Shown piece after piece: positions 11,588 to 28,922 of a stretch of 50,104 nt of DNA; within the stretch, counting starts at the first letter, position 1; every line of letters begins with the position of its first letter. The stretch is from Pigoraptor vietnamica. Taxonomy: Eukaryota; Opisthokonta; Filasterea. The notes beneath the pieces were generated by a model that did no database searches, had not been told where the DNA came from, and was given only the letters and a program-made list of their open reading frames with translations. Position numbers and translations under genes: made by a program. The DNA lies in assembly GCA_943704525.1 (NCBI GenBank), contig CALSCQ010000454.1:1-50104 (forward strand). The letters run 5' to 3'.

Positions 11588-12100
11588 GGCACGAGGGAAG
11601 ACTTTCGACACGCGCAGCCCTTGTTATTGTGCAAAACGGCGCATCAGCGGGCCATGTGAGTGCATCGATTGAAGAGAATCCCCAGCACTCTTACTGCAAC
11701 AGCGGAAAAAAGAGTTTGCTGAAAAGAAGCAGCGAGATGAGCACACTAAGGCTCCAACTTCGAATGCATTGAGAACGCGCCGCGCCAGTTACTCATCCCT
11801 GTAACCCTCACCTAGGCTAACAATCTGCCGCGTAACTCCCACGGTGGTCTGAATCCGAGGAAAGGGCGGGAAACTTTGTCTCATGGCTGCGTTACACTCC
11901 TGGCTCTGACTCACGCCTCACGCTCACGACACGCACGAACAACAAGGAGATCAGCTCCTCTCTTCCAAAAGGCGAGCATGCAGACCGCCTCCTCCATCTA
12001 ACGCGAAAACTCTGGGCATTGAGTTGAGGGGGGCTAGAGGGAGGCGGCACACTTGCACAATACCCTTGTCGCGGGTTCTCCGCGTGCTGACACGGCAGAG
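11588..12100. other. Divergent promoter region of POT1 and MRE11
   Basis: 513 bp between the two start codons, no ORF of note. It must hold the 5' UTRs and promoters of both genes. No TATA box was recognised. Confidence 0.7.
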
Positions 12101-15100
12101 ATGGCGGACGGGTGAGTCGGTTTTCGCTTTAGTTTCGTGAGCTCTTTCTCTTTCAGCACTGCGATGGCGCAGACGGTGTCGATGCTTCTTGTCTCGTGGA
12201 CCCGGTAATTCTGTTTCTCACGTGCGCATGCACATGCGTTAACACGAAATGCCCTCTTTCGCAGAGCGGACGTCGACGGAAACAGCACGATGCGCATTCT
12301 CATCGGTGAGCCTTAATGCCTTTGCCTGCAAAAAGTTCTCATGCATTCCGTGCACTCGAGCAGCGCGTCAATAGATCCCCGCGCCTTAACCTCGCAAGCA
12401 CTTTTTGCAACTCTGTGGCATGGGCATCTCTTATGCGCTCGTGTCCGCCGCAGCGACCGACATTCACATCGGTTACATGGAGAAGGACCCCATTCGCGGC
12501 GAGGACTCCATCAACACATTCGAGGAAATACTTCGCATCGCGCAGAGCGAAAAGGTGCGCGTCTTTTACTCTTTTACTCTGTCCTTAGTGTTGTGGAGTC
12601 GATCAACAAGGAGTCGATCAACACGACTTTAGGCGGATCCGACATCTCTGTTCCTCTTATGCCGTTTTTATTGTATGATATAGAGTTGATATGACGTGCC
12701 GCTTGTCTCTCGCGTTGACTTCCATGTGCATCTCGTGTTCGTCTCAGGTGGATTTCGTTCTCCTCGGCGGGGATCTCTTCCACGAGAACAAGCCGTCGCG
12801 GCGCATGCTGCAGCGCACAATGGAGCTGCTGCGGCGCTACTGCATGGGCTCGCATCCAAACTACGTCGAGTTTCTGAGCGACCCAAAGATCAACTTTCCC
12901 AACGGGTGGGCGGGCGAGTGTGGAACAAGCAGACGCGATGGCACGTTAGATTAGTTGTCGTGCTCCCATCAACTCCACGTGCAACGACGATAGAGCTGGG
13001 GAATCGGGAAGAAACGTCTGACTCCCGTCATTTCGCTTGCCGCACAGGTTTAGCACGGTGAATTACCAGGACCCCAATTATAACGTCAGCATTCCCGTGT
13101 ATTCGATTCACGGAAACCACGACGACCCGGCTGGGGTGAGTGCTCTCTTTGCACACACACAATACACACATACACCCACAGTGTGCGACTCTGCCTTTGC
13201 TGCGTTGCCTTCATTTGTGCACGTTTACCCTTTAATATGTGTTTTAACATCAAGGCCTTCCAACTCTGGCGGCGCAGGACGGCAATCTGTGCGTGCTCGA
13301 CCTGCTCAGCACGGCGAATCTCGTCAACTACTTTGGCAAGGCGACGAACACGGAGGACATTGCAGTGTCGCCCATTCTCATGGCAAAGGGGTCGACGAAG
13401 CTCGCGATGTATGGCCTTGGCGGCATCAAGGACGAGCGCCTCTACCGCACCTTCACAAACAAGAAGGTTTGTTTTCGGGTCTTCTGTGCCTGTGTTGCAC
13501 GTGTGTGTCCCGCGACTGCCTCCAAGCAATACGATTCATGTGGCGTGTGCATGCTTAGATTGACACTTGGTGCCTAATGCAGGTTCGCATGCTTCGGCCG
13601 GCTGAGGAACCCGAGAGCTTCTTCAACCTCTTTGTGCTCCATCAGAACAGGTGAGGACGTCCTTCTCGACCGTTTGTCAGCGCGTAGTATCACTTAGGTC
13701 TGAGGGGTGCCTCTGCACGATAAAGCAATGTTGTTGTTCACGCCTTGTGTGTGCTGTGAATGCGCGATAGGGCCAAGCACGGCGACAAGAACCACATCCC
13801 CGAGACGTTCCTCGACGACTTTCTCGACCTCGTCATTTGGGGCCATGAGCACGAGTGCCAACCCACGCCCTCCTCGGTGGAATCGCGCCGCTTCTATGTG
13901 TACCAGCCAGGCTCGTCGATTGCGACGTCCCTCGTCGACTCGGAGGCTGTGCCGAAGTGAGTCTGCGCTCATCACGCGTCCTGCATCAAGGCGACATGCA
14001 TAGTGGCACTGCATATCGACTGCGTCCGCCTTCGACCTAACGTTATTTGCTATTTGCTATTCAACAACAGGCACGTCGGCATTCTCACAATACACGAGAA
14101 GAAGTTCAAGGTGGATCCCATCCCCCTGCAGACGGTGCGGCCCTTCTACATCACCGACATTGTGTTAAAGGAGCAGCCGGGGCTCAAGAATGACCAGGAG
14201 GCCATCCAGACGTTCTTGGCGGGAAAGGTACGTGCCAGCTGTCTGACATCAGACGTGCGCCAGCACTGCAAAAAGGGATCGAAATTTGTTGTATGCGCCA
14301 TTGGTGTAGATCGTTTGCCGGCCTGTTTGGTCGCTCATCTATTATGACGCGGACGCGGCTGATGTTATGAACTGCAGGTGGAAGAGCTGATCCAGCAGGC
14401 CGAGAAGGACCGCGCGGGAAATGCGCGCGTCCCTGCCGAGCCTCTCATTCGTATCAAGGTGCGAGGGACATGGCATCCTTTTGTTCGCCACGCGCGTGGA
14501 GCGTCTGCATTTGCGCACTGATTTTGCTTACCGTGGCACCCCCATCGCCGCAGGTCGAGTACACAGACTACATGTCCTTCAACCCTCAGCGCTTCGGTCA
14601 GTCGTTCGTGAAGCGCGTCGCAAACCCCAAGGACATCCTCCACTTTTACAAGCGGCGCGCGCCCACTGCGGGCGCTGGCGGCGACCAGAGGGACGCCGGG
14701 CGTGTGCAGATGCCGCAGAACATTGCGCTGGCGGCGGACTACACTTTTGTGCCGTCGCTCGTGTCGCAGTTTCTGGCGCGACGTGACCGTCACCTTGACG
14801 TCATTCCGGAGAAGGAGATGGCGGAGGCCGTGAACAGCTTCGTGCAAAAGGAAGAGAAGGACGCGATTCCCGAGTGAGTACCTCGTCTGCCGAAACATCT
14901 GGCACTGTTGCCATAGGTTGCCTCGACGTCCTGTGTGGTGCTGTACTAACACAGTCGGCGTCGACGTCGCAGTTTTGTGAAGAAGCACCTTGCAACAATG
15001 CAGGACCGGCTTGCTGGGAACGTGGCGGCGACCGCCGACGACATCGAGAAGGAGGTGCGCACCCGTACATGCTGTCCGCGAATCAAAGTTCCATTCTCTC

Positions 15101-15867
15101 TGACAATCAATTGTTTGCAGATCATGGCCCAAGTCGAGCACCTCCGACCACAGCCGCGCGAGGCTGGTGGGAACGACGGCGAGGTGCGTATTCTCATTCG
15201 GGACCCGCAGCGAACCGCGTTTCTGATAAAGAGCATATTTTCATTTATTAACTGTCGTATGTGCAGGATTCGTCGTCCGATGAAGACATGGACGGAGGGG
15301 CCGGTGCAGGTGCGCCCGCCCCGGCTGCGCGCGGTCGTGGGGCTGCTCGTGGGGCCGCCCGTGGCGCTGCACGGGGCGCTGCGAGGGGCGCTGCGGCAAC
15401 TGGTGGCCGCGGAAGCCGCAAGCGGAAGGCGGACGAGGACGAGGTGAGTGGAGCAGCAAATGGGAGTGTGTGCGCGCACTTTGTGCGTTTCTGCACATGT
15501 GGCCGTGTGGTCGGTGCCCTTGAACCGCATTGAGTTTAAACTGATGGGCGACTGCTCACGCAGGAGGAAGATGACGGGGGAAGCCCTGCTGCAGCTCGCC
15601 AGTCGGCCAGGTTTGTGAAGTGTCTGTTTGCAATCTGCACGTGCCGCCAGACTTGAGCCCCTTGACAGCGCCTTCCATGCACTCACGCTTCGAGTGTTGA
15701 TCGAACGCAGGAGTCGGCGGCCGAGGGTCTACCAAGAGTCTGAGGAAGAGGAAGAGGAGGCCTCTGAGGAGAGCCACACCGAGACGGAGGACGAGCCCGT
15801 GCGGCGTGCGCCTGCTGCGCGCGGGGGTGCGCGCGGTGGGAGGGGTCGCGGGGCGCGTGGCCGCTGA
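12101..15867 (+). CDS. MRE11: MRE11 double-strand-break repair nuclease
   Basis: Multi-exon gene. The first tiny exon, 12101-12111 (MAD + GG), joins 12265 and then the exon encoding the catalytic start. Phosphoesterase motifs are all present in order: [49 protein letters not shown] and [11 protein letters not shown]. The DNA-binding capping domain follows ([21 protein letters not shown]). Length and order match human MRE11. By family knowledge it is a Mn-dependent 3'-5' exonuclease/endonuclease of the MRN complex with RAD50 and NBS1, acting in the nucleus at breaks and telomeres. The C-terminus is acidic and holds an Arg/Gly stretch with repeated RGAA units (about 15310-15420) and a second RG tail before TGA 15865-15867. 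These resemble the GAR motif methylated in the mammalian protein. It is divergently transcribed from POT1. Confidence 0.96.
12595..12623. repeat. Short tandem duplication in an MRE11 intron
   Basis: GGAGTCGATCAACA occurs twice, one base apart. Confidence 0.85.
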
Positions 15868-16227
15868 GTGATACGGCTGCCCAGTAAACAATTGCTCATG
15901 ATTGTTGGCGTGTCTGCCAAGGCTGTGCCTGGAAATCTCCTGGTGCCAGTGGTGTGCACGACCATTACTGATGTATTTTGAAGTAATGTTGACGACAGCA
16001 TCTAGTTCGTCGTGAGAACGACAACAACAGGAATACATGCACGCAGCCATTGAGGGGACATCTCCCATTCTCTTCGAGTAAGAAGACAATAGGCCACAAC
16101 GACGCGTCGCGAAAGATGCATGAGCGTGGCGACGCTACCATGCCCTGCAAACGTTGAACCAAAGTTTAGAACTTTGCACACACATCCATGGACCCAAACC
16201 GTCACACACACACTCTCTTTCAAACCA
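15868..16227. other. Convergent intergenic region (MRE11 / ankyrin gene)
   Basis: No gene was recognised. It contains the 3' ends of both genes; a TAAA-containing string follows the MRE11 stop near 15883. Confidence 0.6.
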
Positions 16228-17703
16228 TCACACACCTTCACTTGTAAACAAAACATCCACGAGGGATCTCTTCAAATTCTTAGGTTCGGTTAAAGCGGAC
16301 GACTCGAGCGGCACGATATCGCGAGGGTCGTCCCCCTTCAGGCGAAGATTAAACAATTGAACTGGACGAGCCACCCGGAGACCGTATAGCGACAAGTAAA
16401 ATATCGCCCGCAATCGCTCTTCATCAATCGACGGGCAGAGCAAGATTGCGCTCACACACAAGTTGACGTTCAAGTCACAGATATTTGGAGAAGCGCGCAA
16501 CTCAAGAAGATGACGGACCACGTCGACACCCGAGCCGAGAACAGCCGCACTCAACAGCGTGGCTGATATGTAGACACCCTGTCGCACAGGATAGCGTGCG
16601 ACCCGATTCACATCTCCACCCCGGGCAGCGAACTGCGACACGAGCTCGCAATTGCCATGACCGCGAATAAAAGACTCGACACGCAGCCTGTGCCCAACGA
16701 CCGAGGAGCAAAAATCGTCGACGTTTTCAACGAAGAACATCGCCGCTTCAGCCGAGCAGAACGCGAGATTGTCCATCGAGTCGGCGCGATCAATGTGGAG
16801 ACCGTTGCGCGCAATAAACTTTGTCGATTTGAGACCAGCACCCAGCGCGCTCGCCAGCACACACTTCTCATGAATGTCAGCACCCGCACGGACGAGAAGC
16901 TCGGCAACGTCGAGGCGCTCCATTTGCAAGGCGGTCGCAAGGGGTCCCTCGTGTCCGAAATCAACCAGAAAATGGCACTCCTCGTAACGCCGTCCCAGCG
17001 ATGGGTTTGCGCCGAATTCGAGTAGAATGCGTACAGCCTCAATGTCCCCGACCTGCACATAATTCACGCCCATCAGCCAACGAAGTCAAGGACACAACTC
17101 ACAAGTGACTCACCCGACACGCAACGAGAATTGGCGTCGCGCCGTGAGTGGACGTGCAGTAGGAAGTTATCTCCGTCCTGCAGAATGCAGCTGGCTTTAG
17201 CCTGAATTTGCATTCTAGAGCCAATCGAGCACAACCGCACAAAACTCACCCACACCATTGGTAGTCCTCCGGTTCGACGACTCGCGCATTCGGATCCGCG
17301 CCGCTTTCCAGTAGCCAGCGAACGACGTCGCGTCGGCCATAATTCACGGCGCAGAAGAGCGGCGTGAAACCAAAGCCGGGCATTATCTCGTTGTTGACCG
17401 ATGCGCCCTCGCCCACGAGCCAGCGAGCCAGCTCAAGGTGCCCAAAGGCGCACGCGGAGTGCAGTGCCGTGCGATATTCTTGCGGAACAGCACGCAAGTA
17501 ACGGTAGCCCCAACCAGGGTCGAGCAAAGCCGAGTTCTCGAAGGAAAGCCCTTCTTCGAGAGTGTTGTCGAGGCATCCATTGTAGATTCGATCGTAATCT
17601 TGTACACCTCGTTCACAATGTCCTTCCCCTCGTTACGCAGGCGCTCGAGGCACTCGCGGTGGCCGCGCTCGGCGCCGAGACGCACGGAATCGCAGCAGCC
17701 CAT
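16228..17703 (-). CDS. Ankyrin-repeat protein
   Basis: Minus-strand gene with ATG at 17703-17701 (MGCCDSVRLGAERGHRECLE) and stop at 16228. Clear ankyrin units include TALHSACAFGHLELARWLV, TPLFCAVNYGRRDVVRWLL, the exon at about 17115-17180 read as THGATPILVACR, then VGDIEAVRILLEFGAN and ATALQMERLDVAELLVRAGA, and further degenerate repeats with VDVVRHLLELRASPN. At least five units form a predicted protein-interaction solenoid. No catalytic or membrane domain is seen, and no partner can be named. The N-terminal reading frame and the frame of the first ankyrin unit differ near 17550. A short intron (donor gtaacg near 17640, acceptor aag near 17545) would reconcile them, otherwise a sequence error or a different start applies. 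Confidence 0.75.
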
Positions 17704-17861
17704 CGTACGAGAGGACGCAAGTGACGATCGAAGAAAGGACGATCGGTAACGGCGATGGACGAACGGTGGAAGGAACAGAGCGAACCGAAGGCGAAACTGT
17801 GAAGACGGCGACACACACCACACACACGACGCCACACACACACACGACGCCACACCCACGA

Positions 17862-17862
17862 T

Positions 17863-17921
<59 letters not shown>
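17862..17921 (-). repeat. (CA)n microsatellite
   Basis: Pure CA tract upstream of the ankyrin start codon. It reads GT in the direction of that gene. Confidence 0.95.
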
Positions 17922-17922
<1 letters not shown>

Positions 17923-17942
17923 GGCACACATGTACACTCACA

Positions 17943-18025
17943 GCAACCACTCGTATCTTTCAGCCGCTGCTTCTTCAGAGGCCATTCGTGTGATTGCCTC
18001 TTGGGCCTTCTCTTGCCGTTCAACT
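17943..18025 (-). CDS. Candidate isolated exon, helical charged peptide
   Basis: On the - strand an acceptor (ttgcatgcag) precedes an open stretch read as ERQEKAQEAITRMASEE then AAAERYEWLL, followed by a gtgagt donor. The composition looks like real helical coding sequence. It could be an upstream exon of the ankyrin gene or of an unrecognised gene. No partner exon was found, so confidence is low. Confidence 0.3.
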
Positions 18026-18259
18026 GCATGCAAATAATAATGCGACACGAAGATCATTGTGTGGGTGAGTGTGGGTGAGGGTTCCAGCGGCGCATTATGC
18101 AATGCAGGGTGAGGGTTACCGGAAGGGTCACGTGGTGCCCCAAACCCTGAAAAAACCGATTACCGCGAACCTTCAACCTGCGTCGTTCGATGACTGCCCG
18201 CAGCGTGCTTCGTGAAACTGTCGCGCATAGTATCAAGGGACCGTAAGCACAAAGTTAGG

Positions 18260-18264
<5 letters not shown>

Positions 18265-18335
<71 letters not shown>
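18265..18335 (+). repeat. (GA)n microsatellite upstream of SRPRA
   Basis: About 35 uninterrupted GA units, ending some 70 bp before the SRPRA start codon. It probably lies in the promoter or 5' UTR. Confidence 0.95.
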
Positions 18336-18336
<1 letters not shown>

Positions 18337-18407
18337 CAACGGCGTCAGTGGGAAAAAGAAGTTGCGTGTGATTGCGGGCGTCCGCGTTTCGCCGGCGCGT
18401 CGCGAGG

Positions 18408-23102
<4,695 letters not shown>

Positions 23103-23428
23103 TCACGTCCGGAGTGTGTGTGAGAGATGCCGCCGTGCGTTGACTGTCTCGCCTCCACGCGAAACAGTGTCACGGACCGAATACCCAACAAAAAAAAGGA
23201 GATGAAAAAGCAAACCGCACGCGCCGCGCAACGCCGCACGAGACAGACAATAATTGAGTCAGAGAGAGAGCGCCCTTGTCACTTTCTTCGAGTGGATGCA
23301 GAGTGAAACGTTCGTCTCAGTGTGCGTGTGTGTGTCGCCAATCGCAAGCAGAAAGCGACCCGCCCATACACACACGCACGCACACTGGGCTTAATTTGCG
23401 CCCTCTGTGATTTATTAGGGAAGGGCAG

Positions 23429-23463
23429 ATGTATGGAAAATGTATTGGAAGTGGAATTATTTT
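23429..23463 (+). promoter_or_regulatory. AT-rich shared intergenic motif, copy A
   Basis: This 35-bp block aligns without gaps to 43575-43609 and partly to 28316-28341. The core is ATGTATG-AAAATGTA followed by AATTATTT. It is a candidate cis-element or a relic of a small dispersed repeat; function unknown. Confidence 0.4.
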
Positions 23464-23530
23464 CGCAGTGAAATTTGGAGGAAAAAATCAAAAGAAAAAA
23501 AAACGGAAGTTGCTGGAGCGACAGTATGAG

Positions 23531-23579
23531 CGAGATCTCGGCAAATTAATTGCGGTGAACAGATTTTAGCGAGTTCTCG
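23531..23579. promoter_or_regulatory. Paired palindromes CGAGATCTCG / CGAGTTCTCG
   Basis: Two copies 39 bp apart start to start, each followed by G-AAA. Between them lies AATTGCGGTGAAC, also found at 28013-28025 upstream of the DYRK1 gene. This is a possible transcription-factor site cluster in the UBE2D/IMP3 promoter region. Confidence 0.4.
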
Positions 23580-24104
23580 GAAAATTACGTCTTATTAACT
23601 GGCGCTTCCGATTGGTCCTTCACACGAGAGTGTTAATTACTAATTGTGCGATTTGGTTTGACAGGTAATTAAACGATTTATAAACATATATCATGTATTC
23701 CCCATAAGATGGTGAAACTAAGTATTTCAATTCGCATGACTGCGGTTTAATTTGAAAATTGGGAGTAACAAGGGCAAATTTGAGACTGTATCCCAATATG
23801 CGGTTACCCGTGCCCGCAACTGAGTAATTGAACTCATTAGGCCAGCCTGCCACACACGCCACCCTCTCAACCCGGCTCTCAGTTCGCCTCTCTCCCAAAC
23901 AACCGACTCACGCTCAGCAAACGGCCGCAAGCGAGACTTGATTGCGATTCTCACGCACTATTTCCTCCAACATAACAAGCTAGCCTCTCAAGCTGCGCTC
24001 TCTGCCTCATTTTCACGCTCGTCGCCGAAGCCACGTGTTACGTTGGAACGTCGCGAACTCGCTTCCACTTCCTCATCGCCTCGTGGCCTCTGTAGACCGC
24101 AACC

Positions 24105-25150
24105 ATGGTGCGCGCGCTCAAGTTTCACGAGCAGAAGCTCCTGAAGAAGGTCGATTTTATTCAGTGGAAGAATGACGACAGCCTCCGCGAGAACCAGATC
24201 CTCCGGCGGTATCACATTCAGAAGCGCGAGGACTATCTCAAGTGGGTCCAACTGCCTTTGCAGTGCACGACGTGCCTCTTGTCTGGGTTTCTCTCTTTCT
24301 GTATATGTGCGTTGAATTGCGCCGCGTCTAACTGATCTTTCTGCGTGCAGATATAACAAGCTCTGCGGGACTATTAAGAAGATCGCACACAAGTTGATCG
24401 TGCTCAAGGCCGACGACCCGTTCCGCGTCCAAACAACCGAGCAGCTCCTCGACAAACTGTGGGTGTCATTGCGAGCCAATTCACTCGCAGGCGTTCCCAT
24501 GCGTTCGTGTGTGCGTGTATAGCAGGCGTGGTGCTCACTAGGGTGGAATACGCGCTCCACTTGCAGGTTTAAGATGGGCGTGCTCCCCACGAAGAAGAGC
24601 CTCGCCCAGTGCGACAAGATCGCCGCGAGCGCCTTCTGCCGGCGGCGTCTTCCCGTCGTCATGGTGCGCATTAAGATGGCGGAGAGCGTCAAGGAGGCCG
24701 TCCGTTTCGTCGAGCAGGGTCGTATCCGCTTCACGTCGATCTTGAAATTGAATTGCTGCGGTTGCGTTTTGTGCAAGATAATTTGCTGAGTTACGTTGTG
24801 CTTGTGAGCGCCTGCGAGTCTTGTGTGTATTCCTTGACCTTCTTGCAACAGACGTTCGCGTGGGCCCTCACACAGTGACGGACCCGGCGTACCTTGTCAC
24901 TCGGTGAGGTTGAACCGCCTTCTGCTTGCTATTGTTAACGGCACGCTGCATACTAACCGTCCATCATTTTTTTGGCTGCAGTAATCTCGAGGACTTTGTG
25001 ACGTGGGTTGACACGTCCAAGATCAGGAGGCACGTGCTCAAGTACAACGACAAGGTGCGTTTGTGCTGTTGTAGCTGCATGGATTGCATTATGGGTGTGC
25101 TAACTCGCCGTCTGCTCTTCTTTCAGCTCGACGACTTCGACCTCCTGTAA
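24105..25150 (+). CDS. IMP3: IMP3, U3 small nucleolar ribonucleoprotein
   Basis: Exons run from ATG 24105 ([18 protein letters not shown]) to TAA 25148-25150. Exon 1 ends at 24241 with phase 2, joining A|TAT AAC to give [17 protein letters not shown]. Later exons give [39 protein letters not shown] then HVRVGPHTV-like sequence, [27 protein letters not shown] and the end DDFDLL. Length (about 183 aa) and order match human IMP3, including the S4 RNA-binding domain. By family knowledge it sits in the nucleolar small-subunit processome with IMP4 and MPP10 and helps U3 snoRNA pair with pre-rRNA. An AATAAA lies at 25446-25451. Confidence 0.95.
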
Positions 25151-25807
25151 ACGAGCGACCTCACGGATCAGCCTGCGATTGCGTCTTATATTCTCTGCTT
25201 CTTACATTGTCTGCGTTCGCAGCGTGCGCGCCTCGCTTGTTGTTTGCGTATTCGTTTTGCGCCGCGCTCCCTCTCCCGCTCTCTGTCTCTTCTTTCACTA
25301 TGCGTCTGTGGGAATGCCTTTGCTGGTGCTCCCGGAGCGTCGAAACTGTGTGCGTCGGCCGGAACCGATTATGATGGAAAAATGCACAACCACCAAAAGA
25401 ACAAAAAAAAGGAGAAAACACACGACACCTGTGTCTCACAGGCCGAATAAAAGCGTCACTGGGACGTACACGTGTGCAGGCAAGTGAATTTAAATACGCC
25501 GCCGACGCTAGAGGGACAGACGCAGCTCCCCAAAGCCTCCAGGCAGCGCGCGCGAACGTCGACGCGATCGCCGGAAGAAAATCAAGCCGAGAAAATCGCA
25601 GACTGTACACAGAGCGGCGACCGACACTCGAAAAACGCGGGCAGGACACGAGGCAACGCAAACGAATAACGCATGGGGGCAGCCGACTTGGCGGCCCCGT
25701 TCGCAACGCCGCACGCCAAACAAGCGCAAGAAGAGAGACGCGCACGAGGATACCACCCTCACGCAGCACGCAATAGACTAGCAGGCGCAACGCAGACGAC
25801 AGCGGAA
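25151..25807. other. Convergent intergenic region (IMP3 / DYRK1)
   Basis: 3' UTR of IMP3 with AATAAA at 25446-25451; the remainder lies downstream of the DYRK1 stop. No gene was seen. Confidence 0.65.
25446..25451 (+). terminator. AATAAA polyadenylation signal of IMP3
   Basis: Canonical hexamer about 300 bp after the IMP3 stop codon on the coding strand. Confidence 0.55.
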
Positions 25808-27663
<1,856 letters not shown>

Positions 27664-28922
27664 TCTTGAACAGCGAGCAGGGCGCAAACGCCCTCAGCCC
27701 GAAGTTCAAAACGCTCTTCTCGTTGGAGAGCAAAATCGCACAATCGCGCAAGGTCGAGCTCAGCCAACCGCCGTTGCGACAGCGGCCATTTTGCGAGGAG
27801 CAATTCCAACGCAAAAAAAGGTGTAGCGCCTCTCGCCCTCAACACATTTCGGGCATCCACTCGTCAACGACGACCAGACGTGCGACGCGCGATCCGATCC
27901 ACTCGACAGAAGCCTTTTCTGTGGGCACTACGCGTCGACTCCAAACGTGCGCGCCCGTCCTCTTGCAAGAAAACGCCAAAAAAAAACGCCGGCTCAGAGA
28001 TTCGTCGATTCAAATTGCGGTGAACGCAGCAAAACGGTATGTGGATGCGAGCACCGAAAATCGCGACCCAAAGCGTTAAAGGAGCAAACGGACACCGACA
28101 GAAAGCCTTCTCGAGGGTAAACGAGCGCAAATGCCAAGTCTGTGATGCAGCAGAGCGCAAGAAAATAGGGGGGAAACAATGGGCAATGGCTTTGTCTGAG
28201 TGCACGTCAACACAAGAGGGAGCGCCTTTCCCTGAAGGACCAAAAAATAAAAATTCAAAAGTGGGGCAGTCCGCTGCTTGCCACCGATTATTACGGCGGC
28301 TGCTCACTATGAATAATGTATGAAAACGAAAATTATTTGAGACACCTGCCCCAAAATTGCCGCCTTACGCAACTATCTAATTGAGGAAATAAATACCTTC
28401 ATATAACTTTATATGGAACAACGTTTGGGACATGATAACCTTAGATGACTATAACAGGAACCCACATTTTAAAAAGGTAAAGAAGCATCGCTTCTTTGCC
28501 TAATTTGACCAACCAATGTTTGGCAAGGAAGAATTTATCCGAGTATTCGCTGCTTCACCCTGTTGCGGCTTCTCTTTTTTTTTTTTGAACAATGCCTCTG
28601 GACGCTCTTTTCCGTCCCGCTCTCTTCTCTCCACACATACACAAACCCGCGCAGTTCTCCCCTTGAGATCGCCTTCCTCCATTCCTTGCGTGTTCACACA
28701 GCACCGAAAGTCGTGATTCGGTTTCTGGGGTTCGCTTCCAGTGGAATATTCCGTCACCCCGACACCGACGTCGCTTGGACACAGCCATTCGCTTCCGCAC
28801 CCACGCCCACCGTGCCTGTCGCACACTCCGCTGCTGTCACTCTTTCGCGGCCCTTCCGCGCGCATCGTGTCCCGCATCGCTCGTCGTGCAGCAGTGGGCG
28901 GTTGAGACTCGAAAATTGATAG
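27664..28922. other. Divergent upstream region of DYRK1 and the KIND-WH2 gene
   Basis: No convincing exon. It contains AATTGCGGTGAAC (28013-28025), the AT-rich motif copy B (28316-28341) and an AT-rich core at 28290-28460. The 5' exon and start codon of the KIND-WH2 gene probably lie within 28500-28920 but could not be chosen. Confidence 0.55.
28316..28341 (+). promoter_or_regulatory. AT-rich shared intergenic motif, copy B
   Basis: ATGTATGAAAA followed by AAATTATTTGAG; the second half is identical to copy C (43600-43611). Confidence 0.35.

Larger units (their letters stand above)
17704..18407. other. Divergent region between ankyrin gene and SRPRA
   Basis: Contains a CA tract (17862-17921), a candidate - strand exon (17943-18025) and a GA tract (18265-18335). 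No complete gene was recognised. Confidence 0.55.
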
